A stretch of DNA of 30,672 nt from Sediminicola sp047612485 (GCA_047612485.1 JBLGAT010000027.1:1-30672); one strand, 5' to 3'; counted from the stretch's first letter, positions 16,995 to 25,892 are shown. Notes: a model not told the origin generated them from the letters alone. A program made the numbers and translations.

Positions 16995-17567
16995 ATGGAT
17001 CAATTGTTACAGCTAGATAAGGAAATTTTCTTGTTTCTCAATTCCATGGGAAGCACTGCTTGGGATGGATTTTGGTTGTTCATGACCAATAAATTCAGTT
17101 CAATACCCCTTTACCTATTTTTGCTTGTTGCCATTTATAGGTGCTTTGGTCTTAAGAAGACCCTGTTGATATTGGTAACCGTGGCCATGCTTATTACCGT
17201 AACCGATCAATTGGCCAATTTTTTTAAATATGGGGTTCAACGTTTACGGCCTTGCCACGATCCGGAACTGAACGGAATGGTAAGGCTTGTCAAAAGCAGC
17301 TGTGGGGGAAAATTCGGTTATTTTTCTGCACATGCGGCAAACTCATTTGCTTTGGCCTTTTTCTTTACCAGATTATTGGTTTTCAAATATAAATACATAG
17401 GTTTCTTCTTATTTGTTTGGGCTTCGGTAGTCGCTTATAGTAGAATATATGTTGGGGTCCATTTCCCTTTGGATATATTGACAGGGTTGGGAATAGGCTT
17501 ATTTTTAAGTTGGTTATTTACAAAGTTGCATATATTTGCTCTCCAGAAATTCTTCTATGATTTCTAA
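16995..17567 (+). CDS. PAP2 superfamily phosphatase (undecaprenyl-diphosphatase-like)
   Basis: The 190-aa protein has the three PAP2 motifs: KYGVQRLRP (Lys78, Arg85-Pro86), FSAHAANSFA (Ser111, His113; usual PSGH changed to SAHA), and SRIYVGVHFPLD (Arg150, His156, Asp160), within five or six transmembrane helices. This resembles PgpB/BacA-independent undecaprenyl pyrophosphate phosphatases and LpxE-type lipid A phosphatases. Its 11-nt overlap with the GT39 gene supports a job in recycling or trimming lipid carriers or lipid A near an ArnT-like transferase. A short SD-like AGAGGG precedes the ATG. Confidence 0.9.
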   Translation: MDQLLQLDKEIFLFLNSMGSTAWDGFWLFMTNKFSSIPLYLFLLVAIYRCFGLKKTLLILVTVAMLITVTDQLANFFKYGVQRLRPCHDPELNGMVRLVKSSCGGKFGYFSAHAANSFALAFFFTRLLVFKYKYIGFFLFVWASVVAYSRIYVGVHFPLDILTGLGIGLFLSWLFTKLHIFALQKFFYDF

Positions 17568-19215
17568 TACTAGATATTGGTTTTTATTGCTGTTTGTTAT
17601 TTTGGTCTATGTGGCCGGAATGTTCGTTACCCTTCTTGAAAACGATTCCGCCCAGTTTGCCGTTATGGCCATGCGGATGGTCCAAGAGAACGATTTTCTC
17701 AGCCTTTTTAAAGGTCCCGAGGAATATTTGGATAAGCCTCACATGCACTATTGGCTTGCGGCTTTATCTTTTAAAATATTTGGTATTAATGAGTGGGCTT
17801 ACCGTATACCTGCTATCCTTTCTACCTTTTTGGGTGCCTATAGCTGCTTTGGCTTGGGTAAATTGTTATACAATAAGGTAACTGGAAGATTGGCGGCTTT
17901 GGTCTTTATGACCTCACAAACTATTATGCTCGCCGCAATTGATGTCCGCACGGATGCAGTTCTTACCGGATTTACCATTTTTGCCATATGGCATTTGGTG
18001 GCCTATATAGAGCACCACAAAATAAAGTCAATAATTTTAGGGGCTTTAGGGGCAGGGATCGCTTTTTCTACTAAAGGACAGATTGCAATTTTGGTTATTG
18101 GTTTTCCAATACTATGTCATTTGGCTTACACAAGAAAATGGCTTTCTTTGGTAAATTGGCGTGTATTGGTGGCCTTGTTGATTTTTGCGATCACCATAAC
18201 ACCTATGTTGTATGCCTACTACCACCAGTTTGATCTGCATCCTGAAAAAGTGATTCGGGGAAAAGACCATCGCAGTGGTATTTTCTTTATTTTCTGGGAA
18301 CAAAGCTTTGAGCGCTTAAGTGGCGAGGGGGTTGGCAAGAACAGTAGCGATTTCTTATTTTTCTTCCATACTTTCCTTTGGGTATTCTTGCCTTGGACAG
18401 TCCTCGGGATAGCGGCCTATTGGACCCGACTAAAAAAATTGATTCAATTAAGATTTAAGTACGACGCCAATACGGAATTTTTGACGGTTGGAGGAGTTAC
18501 ACTTATTTTCATTATTATAAGTTTTGCGCAGTTTAAATTGCCACATTACCTAAATATAACCATGCCCTTGTTTTCCATTTTGACGGCCTCCTACCTGTAC
18601 AAGATGTTCGAGACAGGCAGTGTGAAAACCAAAAAGATATTTTTAGCGGTGCAGTACTTCATTTTGGCCTTAGTTTTTATAGCAGTGCTCCTTTTGTGCT
18701 TCTTCGTATTTAAACTGCAAACAACGGTGTCCTTTGTTTTATTGGGTATCTTGTTGGCTGTTATTATTTATTTTTGTTTAAAAAAAGAAGACTATTCCAT
18801 CAGGGTGTTTACCATAGCGGTTTATACTTCACTTTTATTAAACTCCATACTAAATCTTCATTTTTACCCATCTCTGTTGAAGTATCAAGGAGGATCCAAT
18901 ATGGCTAAGATAGTGGCTGAAGAGGGCATACCTGTTGAGGCTATTTATAAGGTATCGCCAATGTATACTTGGGCACTGGATTTCTACAATAAAAGACCTG
19001 TTGCCGAGGCCACTTTAGAGGAACTTAAAGGAAAAAGGGATATCTGGATCTATGTTACCAATGATGAGTTGCAGAAACTCAATGGGGAAGGGTTTGTCTG
19101 GGATAAAAGGCACGTTGTTGACCAATTTAGGATTACCAGGTTACAGGCTAAATTTATGAATCCGTCCAATCGAAAAAATATAGTAGACAAAATGTACCTG
19201 GTCCATATCAATTAA
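17557..19215 (+). CDS. GT39/ArnT-like polyprenyl-phosphate-dependent glycosyltransferase
   Basis: From the ATG at 17557 the product is 552 aa; a TTG at 17536 would add seven residues and deepen the overlap with PAP2, so ATG is preferred. It has about 11-12 membrane helices. The first periplasmic loop carries LENDSAQFAVMAMRM and GPEEYLDKPHMHYWLAA, the acidic and KPP/KPH-type region characteristic of PMT/ArnT enzymes. RIPAILSTFLGAY and ISTKGQIAI-like helices follow (here AFSTKGQIAIL), and a C-terminal soluble tail (~440-552). Such enzymes move a sugar from undecaprenyl phosphate onto lipid A, protein or glycan outside the inner membrane. The stop overlaps the convergent flippase-like gene by 4 nt, with no terminator between. 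Confidence 0.88.
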   Translation: MISNTRYWFLLLFVILVYVAGMFVTLLENDSAQFAVMAMRMVQENDFLSLFKGPEEYLDKPHMHYWLAALSFKIFGINEWAYRIPAILSTFLGAYSCFGLGKLLYNKVTGRLAALVFMTSQTIMLAAIDVRTDAVLTGFTIFAIWHLVAYIEHHKIKSIILGALGAGIAFSTKGQIAILVIGFPILCHLAYTRKWLSLVNWRVLVALLIFAITITPMLYAYYHQFDLHPEKVIRGKDHRSGIFFIFWEQSFERLSGEGVGKNSSDFLFFFHTFLWVFLPWTVLGIAAYWTRLKKLIQLRFKYDANTEFLTVGGVTLIFIIISFAQFKLPHYLNITMPLFSILTASYLYKMFETGSVKTKKIFLAVQYFILALVFIAVLLLCFFVFKLQTTVSFVLLGILLAVIIYFCLKKEDYSIRVFTIAVYTSLLLNSILNLHFYPSLLKYQGGSNMAKIVAEEGIPVEAIYKVSPMYTWALDFYNKRPVAEATLEELKGKRDIWIYVTNDELQKLNGEGFVWDKRHVVDQFRITRLQAKFMNPSNRKNIVDKMYLVHIN

Positions 19216-20084
19216 ACTTCGAAGGTATCCAATTGCGGTTTTTTAAAATGGTACACTATGCCCAATAGGGATACGAATGCGGTAATCAAAAAGAAAACCA
19301 TGCTGATGCCAATGGATGCATTTTGATCCAATGCCAACCAAGCCGCACCATAGAAAAAAGTGACTTCCCTACTGCCAATGCCCCCAATGGTAAGTGGTAA
19401 AACAGAAACAATAGAAGAGATAAGAAATATGAACAAGTAAGATAGTGTGTTGTATTCTAGATGGAGAGCTTTTAATATTAAGAACGCACTTATCAATTGG
19501 AATAACTGTACCAAAGAAGAATAGCCAAAGGACGACCAAAAAACGGGCAGGGCAAAAGGAAAAAACTTCTTGTTCAAAATCCAAAATACAACAACACTCA
19601 ATAGTAATCCTATAATGGCAAAGGGCTTAAATAATAGGATATCCACCTGGTTTAATAATAGGGCCAATAGACAGGCGTAGATAAATAAAAGGAGCATACC
19701 GCTCAGTCTATCCAGAACTAGTACTGCAACCACTTTTTTAGTTTCTACATCAAACTTTTTTTTGATCAAATACCCTTTGTAGGCATCCCCCCCAATTCCC
19801 CCAGGCAAAAACAGATTGTAGAACATTCCCAGGAGATAAAGTTTCAAGTTGCTCTTCTGGGTGAGGTATATTTTTAATTCGTGAAAATATAGATTTAGTC
19901 TATAGGAAGAAAGCACCTTGGAAAGCACAAATGCCAGAATTGACAATAGTAAATATAAGGCCTGGGTCCGCTTTATGGTCTCTACTACCTCTCCGATATT
20001 AATTTTCGAAAAAATAAAGTAGATCAAGACCGCACTAATACCAATTTTTAATGCGGTGATTAGGTGTTTACGCTGATTTATCAC
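19212..20084 (-). CDS. Flippase-like / lysylphosphatidylglycerol synthase TM-domain protein
   Basis: The 290-aa protein has about eight hydrophobic segments and the PF03706-type (UPF0104/AglD) signatures: LNLYFHELKIYLT, LYLLGMFYNLFLPGGIGGDAYKGYLI, LVLDRLSGMLLLFIYA, and IGGIGSREVTFFYGAAWLAL near the C-terminus. These proteins are the membrane part of LPG synthases, or stand-alone proteins thought to move lipid-linked substrates; no tRNA-dependent aminoacyltransferase domain is present. It overlaps the upstream GT2 gene by 17 nt, and that coupling points to handling of the GT2's polyprenyl-phosphate sugar (inference). Confidence 0.87.
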   Translation of the reverse strand: MINQRKHLITALKIGISAVLIYFIFSKINIGEVVETIKRTQALYLLLSILAFVLSKVLSSYRLNLYFHELKIYLTQKSNLKLYLLGMFYNLFLPGGIGGDAYKGYLIKKKFDVETKKVVAVLVLDRLSGMLLLFIYACLLALLLNQVDILLFKPFAIIGLLLSVVVFWILNKKFFPFALPVFWSSFGYSSLVQLFQLISAFLILKALHLEYNTLSYLFIFLISSIVSVLPLTIGGIGSREVTFFYGAAWLALDQNASIGISMVFFLITAFVSLLGIVYHFKKPQLDTFEV

Positions 20085-21024
20085 CTACGAATATTTTTTT
20101 AATTCGATAAGGTCTCTTGCTCTGTGATTCGTAATAGGTACGTATCAGTAATTCCATGACAATCCCAATGGTAAACAATTGTATGCCCGCCAAAATGAAC
20201 ATCATTCCAAAAATTAATAGCGGGCGTGTCCCAATGTCTTCCCCTGTCAATTTTACGATAAGAAGGTAGATGTTGATGAAAAACCCTAGGATGATCAATA
20301 AAACCCCAAAAATACCGAATAGGTGAATGGGTCTTTGGAAGTACTTTCGGATAAACAAGAGCAACATCATATCTGCCACCACCTTAAAAACACGCTCTAA
20401 TCCGTATTTGGATACCCCTGCATGCCTTGCATGGTGTTTTACGGGCACTTGTTTTATCTGCGCACCTTCCAAATAGGCCAATAAAGTGATGAACCTGTGC
20501 ATTTCACCATAAAGGTTCAGGTCTTTTGCGATGTCCTTGGTGAATACTTTTAGAGCACAACCATTGTCCTTAATGTCCAATTTAGTAACTCGTCTTACCA
20601 AAAAATTGGCAATCTTCGAGGGAATTTTTTTTGCCAAGGAGTCTTTCCGTTTCTGGCGGATACCCGTAACTACATCATATTCCCCACCTATGGCATAGGA
20701 CAGCATATGTGGAATATCGCTGGGATCGTTTTGAAGATCCCCATCCATGGTGATGATATACTCCCCTTTGGCATAATCTATACCTGCCGCCAAAGCCAAG
20801 CTCTGTCCATAATTTTTCTTTAATTCAATGAGATGTACCTTTTCATCTTTAAGGTCCTTGATCACTTTTCTTGTGCGGTCGGTAGAAAAGTCATCAATGT
20901 AGATGATCTGATAATTGTACCCTTCCAGACTTTCATGGATTTTTTTTGTGAGCAATGCTGCATTGTCTTCTTCATTATATAAAGGAACTACGATGGACAA
21001 TAAGGAATTTGTGATAATTTTCAT
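20068..21024 (-). CDS. GT2 polyprenyl-phosphate glycosyltransferase (DPM1/GtrB/ArnC-like)
   Basis: The 318-aa protein has a GT-A domain: SIVVPLYNEEDN (residues ~10-21), YIDDFSTDRT (43-51), MDGDLQND (93-100, DxD at Asp94/Asp96), then MHRFITLLAYLEG and a VPVKHHARHAGVSKYG acceptor loop. Two C-terminal transmembrane helices (~232-258 and ~268-292) follow. This layout matches GtrB and ArnC, which move a hexose or modified pentose from a nucleotide sugar to undecaprenyl phosphate on the cytoplasmic side. The gene lies 35 nt downstream of meaB, and the likely consumer of its product, the GT39 enzyme, is encoded convergently next door. Confidence 0.9.
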   Translation of the reverse strand: MKIITNSLLSIVVPLYNEEDNAALLTKKIHESLEGYNYQIIYIDDFSTDRTRKVIKDLKDEKVHLIELKKNYGQSLALAAGIDYAKGEYIITMDGDLQNDPSDIPHMLSYAIGGEYDVVTGIRQKRKDSLAKKIPSKIANFLVRRVTKLDIKDNGCALKVFTKDIAKDLNLYGEMHRFITLLAYLEGAQIKQVPVKHHARHAGVSKYGLERVFKVVADMMLLLFIRKYFQRPIHLFGIFGVLLIILGFFINIYLLIVKLTGEDIGTRPLLIFGMMFILAGIQLFTIGIVMELLIRTYYESQSKRPYRIKKIFVGDKSA

Positions 21025-21059
21025 TGACAGGTATTATTTCTGGGGCAAATTTAGGCTTT

Positions 21060-22106
21060 TTATTTAAGTTCCTTTTGATGCAGGACCAATAGCTTTTCAG
21101 CTGCTTTGAAAGGGGAAATTTTACTGTCCATTACCTCGAGCAATAAACTATCCAAAAGGATTTTCACCTCTTTGTTCTGATAGAACCTTTGTTTGAGTTG
21201 GTCTTCTACCGTTTGTAACAGCCAATATTTGTTTTGTTCCCTTCTTTTACTTTTAAACCCACCTCTACGTTTATTTTCATTTAGGTAGGCATCCATAAGC
21301 TCCCATATTTTTTTAATGCCCTTATTTTCCAGTGCCGAGCAGGTAAGGACCTTGGGTATCCAGCCATTTTCCTTTGGAGGGTACAAGTGTAGTGCCCTTG
21401 TAAATTCGGCCTTAGCTATTTTTGTTCTTGTCAGGTTATCACCATCGGCTTTATTGATGACGATGGCATCTGCCATTTCCATGATACCTCTTTTGATACC
21501 TTGAAGTTCATCACCTGCTCCCGCCAACTTTAGGAGCAAGAAGAAATCCACCATGCCATGAACCGCTGTTTCACTTTGTCCTACACCAACGGTCTCAATT
21601 AGAATGACATCATAGCCAGCGGCTTCGCAAAGAATGATAGATTCCCTGGTTTTGCGTGCCACCCCTCCCAAAGTACTCCCTGAAGGGGAAGGCCTTATAA
21701 AAGCATTGGGATCTTTTACCAATTCCTCCATGCGGGTCTTGTCACCTAATATACTTCCTTTGCTGATGGAACTTGTAGGGTCCACAGCAAGCACGGCCAC
21801 TTTTTTTTCCAAGGCTGTCAAATGAAGCCCAAAAGTTTCAATAAAAGTGCTTTTTCCAACACCAGGAACACCGGTTATGCCTATTCGAATACTGTCGTTG
21901 GTATGGGATAGGCAATTTTCAATTATTTCATTTGCCCGCTCTAAATGGGTGATATTAGTGCTTTCCACCAGCGTAATGGCCCGGCCCAAAGCAGTATTGT
22001 TTCCTTCTAAGATGCCTTTTGTAAGCTCCTTGGTAGACGGGATTTTTTTTCTAAAAGATTTTATTTTAGAAATACTCTCTGAACTTGTGTTTTTTTTTGT
22101 GCTCAA
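21060..22106 (-). CDS. meaB: Methylmalonyl-CoA mutase-associated GTPase MeaB
   Basis: The 348-aa G3E GTPase has Walker A GVPGVGKST (residues 79-87), VDPTSSISKGSILGDKTRM, SPSGSTLGGVARKTRE, the Walker B/switch ETVGVGQSE, and base-recognition NKADGDN. These are diagnostic for MeaB/ArgK, which guards methylmalonyl-CoA mutase by gating adenosylcobalamin loading and release. The ~40-residue N-terminal extension and C-terminal dimerisation helix are intact. No mutase subunit gene is in this window, so the partner must be elsewhere. It begins 2 nt after the DUF2911 stop and precedes GT2 by 35 nt; this neighbourhood is common in flavobacteria from memory. Confidence 0.95.
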   Translation of the reverse strand: MSTKKNTSSESISKIKSFRKKIPSTKELTKGILEGNNTALGRAITLVESTNITHLERANEIIENCLSHTNDSIRIGITGVPGVGKSTFIETFGLHLTALEKKVAVLAVDPTSSISKGSILGDKTRMEELVKDPNAFIRPSPSGSTLGGVARKTRESIILCEAAGYDVILIETVGVGQSETAVHGMVDFFLLLKLAGAGDELQGIKRGIMEMADAIVINKADGDNLTRTKIAKAEFTRALHLYPPKENGWIPKVLTCSALENKGIKKIWELMDAYLNENKRRGGFKSKRREQNKYWLLQTVEDQLKQRFYQNKEVKILLDSLLLEVMDSKISPFKAAEKLLVLHQKELK

Positions 22107-22108
22107 CG

Positions 22109-22669
22109 CTAATTTTTGATTGGAATACTCACTTTAGTCTGATCCCACGCCATGGTAAGCAATGTTGGTTCATTTCCTTCAAAAGCAATGGTAAAACTCT
22201 CTAGAGGTGCTGCGATATGGGTGGTGGGAACCATCACATTTACAATGTCCTCTTTTGGTTTTCTGGTAGTTTCTTTGCCACCGCTTAAGATAGTAACACC
22301 CCAGCCCGGAATGTCCTTGTTAAAAATAATTTCCCATTGATCCTTATTTGGTATGGTCCATAGGGAATAGGTGCCCGCGGGAAGACTTTTATCCATGATC
22401 ATGATATCAGAGCCAGTAGTAAAGATAGTTGGTTCATTGGCACCAGTTCTCCAAACGACATCATAGGGAACCAATTCCCCAAAGATAACCCGGTCTTTTT
22501 TAAAGGGACTGCTATATTTTACGGTCATATTCATGCCACCTTCCTTATAAGTGGCCGTTTTTTCTGGACTGTTCTTTTTTGTCTGTTCTTTTAAGTAAGG
22601 CTGACCGACAAAGTAAAATAGTGCGCCAATTACCACTATGGTGATCAAAAGCCATTTTAATACTTTCAT
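22109..22669 (-). CDS. DUF2911 domain protein, membrane anchored
   Basis: The 186-aa protein has an N-terminal membrane anchor or uncleaved signal (MKVLKWLLITIVVIGALFYFVG). A single beta-rich DUF2911 domain follows: VKYSSPFKKDRVIFGELVPY, VWRTGANEPTIFTT, LPAGTYSLWTIPNKDQWEII, and a final TLLTMAWDQTKVSIPI. The family is abundant in Bacteroidota and has no known activity; its sandwich fold and export suggest binding at the envelope. It heads the minus-strand run DUF2911-meaB-GT2-flippase with a 2-nt gap to meaB, so regulation is probably shared. Confidence 0.87.
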   Translation of the reverse strand: MKVLKWLLITIVVIGALFYFVGQPYLKEQTKKNSPEKTATYKEGGMNMTVKYSSPFKKDRVIFGELVPYDVVWRTGANEPTIFTTGSDIMIMDKSLPAGTYSLWTIPNKDQWEIIFNKDIPGWGVTILSGGKETTRKPKEDIVNVMVPTTHIAAPLESFTIAFEGNEPTLLTMAWDQTKVSIPIKN

Positions 22670-22848
22670 TTTAGTTTGTTTTTGAGGTTGATGGAACTAA
22701 TTTACTAAATACCAGTCAAAGCGCATGTAAAAGAACCTTGATTCTATGGTAGGGTGAAAAATTAGTGATCGTGAAATTGGTGAATGATCTAAGGATATAG
22801 AAATTTTACATAATTTTAGGAGATAGTTTTATGTGGTGTCATTTTCAA

Positions 22849-22870
22849 TTGGTACTTTAAGGGTTACCAA
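22849..22870. promoter_or_regulatory. Inverted repeat just upstream of ohr, possible operator
   Basis: TTGGTA and TACCAA flank 10 nt, ending 11 nt before the ohr ATG. This position fits a repressor site, and ohr genes are commonly controlled by MarR-type OhrR, but the sequence is not the known OhrR box and no ohrR gene is nearby. Confidence 0.3.
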
Positions 22871-22881
22871 AAATCACACAT

Positions 22882-23307
22882 ATGAAAACTATTTTTGAGA
22901 GCAGTGCAACCAATGAAGGTGGGAGAAACGGTCATGTGACCAGCGAGGATGGATTGATAGATCTTGACGTTAGAATGCCAGGGGGAAAAACAAAAACAGA
23001 GGGAAAATATAGCAATCCGGAACAACTTTTCGCGGCGGCCTATTCAACTTGTTTTGCAGGAGCCCTTCAAGTTGTGGCAAAGGAACATGAGGTAAAGGAT
23101 TTGGGGGATTTTAATGTTACGGCCACAATTGCCTTTCAAGAGGATGAAGATGGTTTTTTATTGGAAGCTACCTTGGATTGCTATCTTCCTACAGTAGATC
23201 AAGAAAAAGGGGAGGAGCTCGTCAATGCCGCCCATGAAATTTGTCCGTATAGCAAAGCTACAAGGGATAATATTACGGTGCACTTGAATCTATTATTGGA
23301 CGAATAG
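22882..23307 (+). CDS. ohr: Organic hydroperoxide reductase, OsmC/Ohr family
   Basis: The 141-aa protein has the Ohr layout: GRNGHVTSEDGLIDLDVRMP at the N-terminus, NPEQLFAAAYSTCFAGALQ with the peroxidatic Cys57, and AHEICPYSKATRDN with Cys121. Arg18-type and Glu residues of the family lie in GGRNG and PEQLF. Ohr detoxifies fatty-acid and other organic hydroperoxides in the cytoplasm, using lipoylated proteins as reductant. The length matches the family (~140 aa), and the CPYS-x-ATR motif favours Ohr over OsmC or YhfA. It is monocistronic, bounded by a very strong terminator. Confidence 0.93.
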   Translation: MKTIFESSATNEGGRNGHVTSEDGLIDLDVRMPGGKTKTEGKYSNPEQLFAAAYSTCFAGALQVVAKEHEVKDLGDFNVTATIAFQEDEDGFLLEATLDCYLPTVDQEKGEELVNAAHEICPYSKATRDNITVHLNLLLDE

Positions 23308-23322
23308 ATTTATTTAAAATTC

Positions 23323-23362
23323 AAAAAGGGGCCGTCAATTCTTATTGACGGCCCCTTTTTTT
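23323..23362. terminator. Strong bidirectional terminator between ohr and galM
   Basis: GGGGCCGTCAAT pairs perfectly with ATTGACGGCCCC across a 4-nt TCTT loop. An A tract on the left and a T tract on the right extend the stem, and the galM stop codon lies within the right T tract. Confidence 0.92.
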
Positions 23363-24353
23363 ATAAGGTGCCAAAGGCAAAGGTTGATTCATTCCTATAT
23401 ATTTCTCCCGGGCGTAGGACCGAAGAAGGAAAAATGGAATGGTTGGGCGCATCGGGATAATTTTGGGTCTCAAAACAAATCGCGGGAAAGGTGGTAGGTG
23501 TGTAGATGACAATTGCCGGCTGGTTGGTAGTGATCTTCATAACAATTCCTGAAACGTCAGAAGATACTTTGGCGGCATTCTCACAATTGGGTCTAAATAT
23601 AAAGGGCGTGTCCAAACGGACCTGTCCTATTTTTTTAACTTTCAAAAAATCTTTCTTTGTATTTCCAACGGCCATTATGGCACCTGTAGGCACCAATTTT
23701 TCATCTACCTCCAAAAAGCCTTTGGATTTTAATTCCAAATTATAATGGTCCAGAGAATCTTCCCCATCCAACTTAAAATAAGCGTGGTTGGTCAGGTTGA
23801 CCACCGTGGTTTTATCTGTCTGCGCTTCATGTAAAATATGCAGGGCATTGTCCACCAATTTATAGGTGACGGAGGCTGTGAGGTTGCCTGGGTATCCCTC
23901 CTCTAAATGCTTGCTTTTATAGGTGAATTTTATAAAAGGATTAACCCCTGAGTATTCTTCAATCAATGTCCAGTATTTTTTTCCAAAACCTACTTTACCT
24001 CCATGTAAGTGTACCCCATTTTCATTATGTATGGGATAAAATATCCCCTCCAAATAAAATCCTCCCTGAGAAATTCTTCCTGCATATCTGCCGATGCAGG
24101 CACCTAGGCAATGTTTGTCACTAAAATAGACACCTGGTTGTTCGTGACCTACAACTACATTAACCTCTTTGCCATCTTTGTCCTTTACCAACAATTTTTG
24201 GATAATGGCACCATATTCCAAAACAGTTAAGGATATATACTCGTTTTTAATGGTAATTTGTTTCAAAGGGAGAATATTAGAATAAGGATAAAAATAGTGG
24301 TTTTCACCAACTTCCATGGGCCAGTGCCTTAATCTTGGTTTAAATTTCGGCAA
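23361..24353 (-). CDS. galM: Aldose 1-epimerase (galactose mutarotase)
   Basis: The protein has the GalM fold markers: GACIGRYAGRISQGGF, ENGVHLHGGKVGFGKKYW, VNLTNHAYFKLDG (catalytic His region) and CFETQNYPDAPN (catalytic Glu). It interconverts alpha and beta anomers of galactose or glucose. The full frame gives 330 aa, but the first 29 residues (MPKFKPRLRHWPMEVGENH...) are not a signal peptide and are absent from homologues I recall, which begin at KQITIKNEYISLTVLEYGA. A TTG at 24266-24264 would give that 301-aa form, and a TATTTTTA -7-like box lies between the two starts, so the shorter form is likely. It is downstream of the CBM9-like gene by 93 nt. Confidence 0.9.
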   Translation of the reverse strand: MPKFKPRLRHWPMEVGENHYFYPYSNILPLKQITIKNEYISLTVLEYGAIIQKLLVKDKDGKEVNVVVGHEQPGVYFSDKHCLGACIGRYAGRISQGGFYLEGIFYPIHNENGVHLHGGKVGFGKKYWTLIEEYSGVNPFIKFTYKSKHLEEGYPGNLTASVTYKLVDNALHILHEAQTDKTTVVNLTNHAYFKLDGEDSLDHYNLELKSKGFLEVDEKLVPTGAIMAVGNTKKDFLKVKKIGQVRLDTPFIFRPNCENAAKVSSDVSGIVMKITTNQPAIVIYTPTTFPAICFETQNYPDAPNHSIFPSSVLRPGEIYRNESTFAFGTL

Positions 24354-24446
24354 TAAAGGGGGAATTTAATGTTTTTCAATTCACATATTATAGATAGCTC
24401 GTCTATTTAGGATCAACTTGGCCATATCAAATAGCCTTTAAAGCAG

Positions 24447-25181
24447 TTATTCCATCAGGACTAAAGTTCCAAATATATTGGCATCCTTATATCCTTGGTT
24501 TTTGTCCTCTCCAGGTACAAATACAGAGCCGATAAAGTTTTCACGTTCTTTACTGCCATCATTATCGCAATAGGCAATTGCAAATCCGACCTTCTTGTTT
24601 ATCGCCAAACTTTTTGGACTATTTTTTTGTCCGTCAACAAAACTATCATCGTATAATTTTACTGCAATTTCCCATGTGCTGGTTTGCCCTATTGTGGTTC
24701 TCACAGAAGTTATATGGTCATTGTACAAATGTGGCAATTCATCAGGAGCCAAATCAACGACATTGTCATCCAGCGCAATATGATAGGCGAAAGCATTATG
24801 GCTAAACTGGTGTGGGCCTCCTGAATTGTCCTCATCTATAAAAACTTCAACGCAGTCATCGTCCCACCATAATTTTAAAGGATCCCCATATTGGTCAAAA
24901 AGCACATCATCAGTGATTTCCACAAGGATGTATAATGCGTTTTCGTCCCAACTTAATTTATATCTACCACTAAAGTCCTTGTAGGTATAGGCATTTCCCA
25001 ACCAATTTTGGTCCATGGCAAGCCATTCTGCCCTGTTCCAGCAATCGTCCATGTCTTTCCCATCCAAATTTGGACTTTTGCTCGCCTTCTTAACCTCAAT
25101 GATTTGATGGTCTTCCTTTTTAGTGGAAGAACAGCTCCAGAGCATAAAAGATGATAAAAATAACACGAACAGCTTTTTCAT
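24447..25181 (-). CDS. CBM9-like carbohydrate-binding lipoprotein
   Basis: The 244-aa protein has a lipoprotein signal (LFVLFLSSFMLWSC, Cys17). A single CBM9/DOMON-type beta-sandwich follows: NLDGKDMDDCWNRAEWLAM, SWDENALYILVEITDDVLFD, WWDDDCVEVFIDEDNSGG, YHIALDDN, TTIGQTSTWEIAVKLYD, and KVGFAIAYCDNDG. CBM9 modules bind sugar chain ends; stand-alone lipoproteins like this are common in Bacteroidota and may capture sugars at the cell surface (inference). The acidic DDDCVEVFID loop is probably a Ca2+ site. It lies 45 nt after msrA and before galM, all on the same strand. Confidence 0.87.
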   Translation of the reverse strand: MKKLFVLFLSSFMLWSCSSTKKEDHQIIEVKKASKSPNLDGKDMDDCWNRAEWLAMDQNWLGNAYTYKDFSGRYKLSWDENALYILVEITDDVLFDQYGDPLKLWWDDDCVEVFIDEDNSGGPHQFSHNAFAYHIALDDNVVDLAPDELPHLYNDHITSVRTTIGQTSTWEIAVKLYDDSFVDGQKNSPKSLAINKKVGFAIAYCDNDGSKERENFIGSVFVPGEDKNQGYKDANIFGTLVLME

Positions 25182-25226
25182 ATATCTAAGATATTATTTT
25201 CGCTGTAATGTAGTAAAATTCTTATT

Positions 25227-25892
25227 TCAATGCGCATCTGTTTTTAAAAGTTCTGGAAATTTTTTTTGAAACCTTTTTAATCTTGGAACAGAAACTCCTT
25301 GTATATAGGGATTGTTCGGGTGTTTTCTTTCGTAATCCTGGTGGTAGTCCTCCGCATCATAGAATTTGGTGAATGGGGTTACTTCCGTAACTATAGGGCT
25401 GCTGAAGACTTTGTCCTTTGTTAATTTGGCTATATAATCTACAATTATCTTTTTCTCCCCTTCATTTTTATAGAAGGCAACAGATCGGTATTGGGCACCT
25501 CTATCGGGACCTTGTCTATTTAATGTCGTTGGATCCTGTGATCCAAAGAACACTTTTACCAAGGTTGCGTATGAAACCACTTTAGGATCATAGTATACTT
25601 CCACGGCCTCGGCATGGGAAGTTTTGCCCATTCCCACTTGTTCATATGTTGGGTTCAGCTCTGTACCGCCTGCATAGCCAGAAATAACTTCTTTGACACC
25701 CTTTACACTTTCAAATACCGCCTCCACACACCAAAAGCAGCCACTTGCAAAATAAGCAGTCTCATATCCTTTAAGGTCTTGGGCACTATATACCACCCCA
25801 TCCAATTGTGGTTTTTGATCTTTACTTTTGGATTGGCAGCTAATGCTGAACAACGCAATGGCACTAACCATAATAATTTTGAACATTTTCAT
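25227..25892 (-). CDS. msrA: Peptide-methionine (S)-S-oxide reductase, lipoprotein type
   Basis: The 221-aa protein begins MKMFKIIMVSAIALFSISC, a lipoprotein signal with Cys19, so the enzyme acts outside the cytoplasm. The MsrA domain starts with ETAYFASGCFWCVEAVFESV (catalytic Cys52), then VISGYAGG, GKTSHAEAVEVYYDP, FFGSQDPTTLNRQGPDRG, QYRSVAFY and AEDYHQDY. It repairs methionine sulfoxide in exported proteins. The RLKRFQKKFPELLK tail is typical of Bacteroidota MsrA. No fused MsrB domain is present. Resolving cysteines are not obvious after residue 55, so the reductant route is unclear. Confidence 0.93.
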   Translation of the reverse strand: MKMFKIIMVSAIALFSISCQSKSKDQKPQLDGVVYSAQDLKGYETAYFASGCFWCVEAVFESVKGVKEVISGYAGGTELNPTYEQVGMGKTSHAEAVEVYYDPKVVSYATLVKVFFGSQDPTTLNRQGPDRGAQYRSVAFYKNEGEKKIIVDYIAKLTKDKVFSSPIVTEVTPFTKFYDAEDYHQDYERKHPNNPYIQGVSVPRLKRFQKKFPELLKTDAH

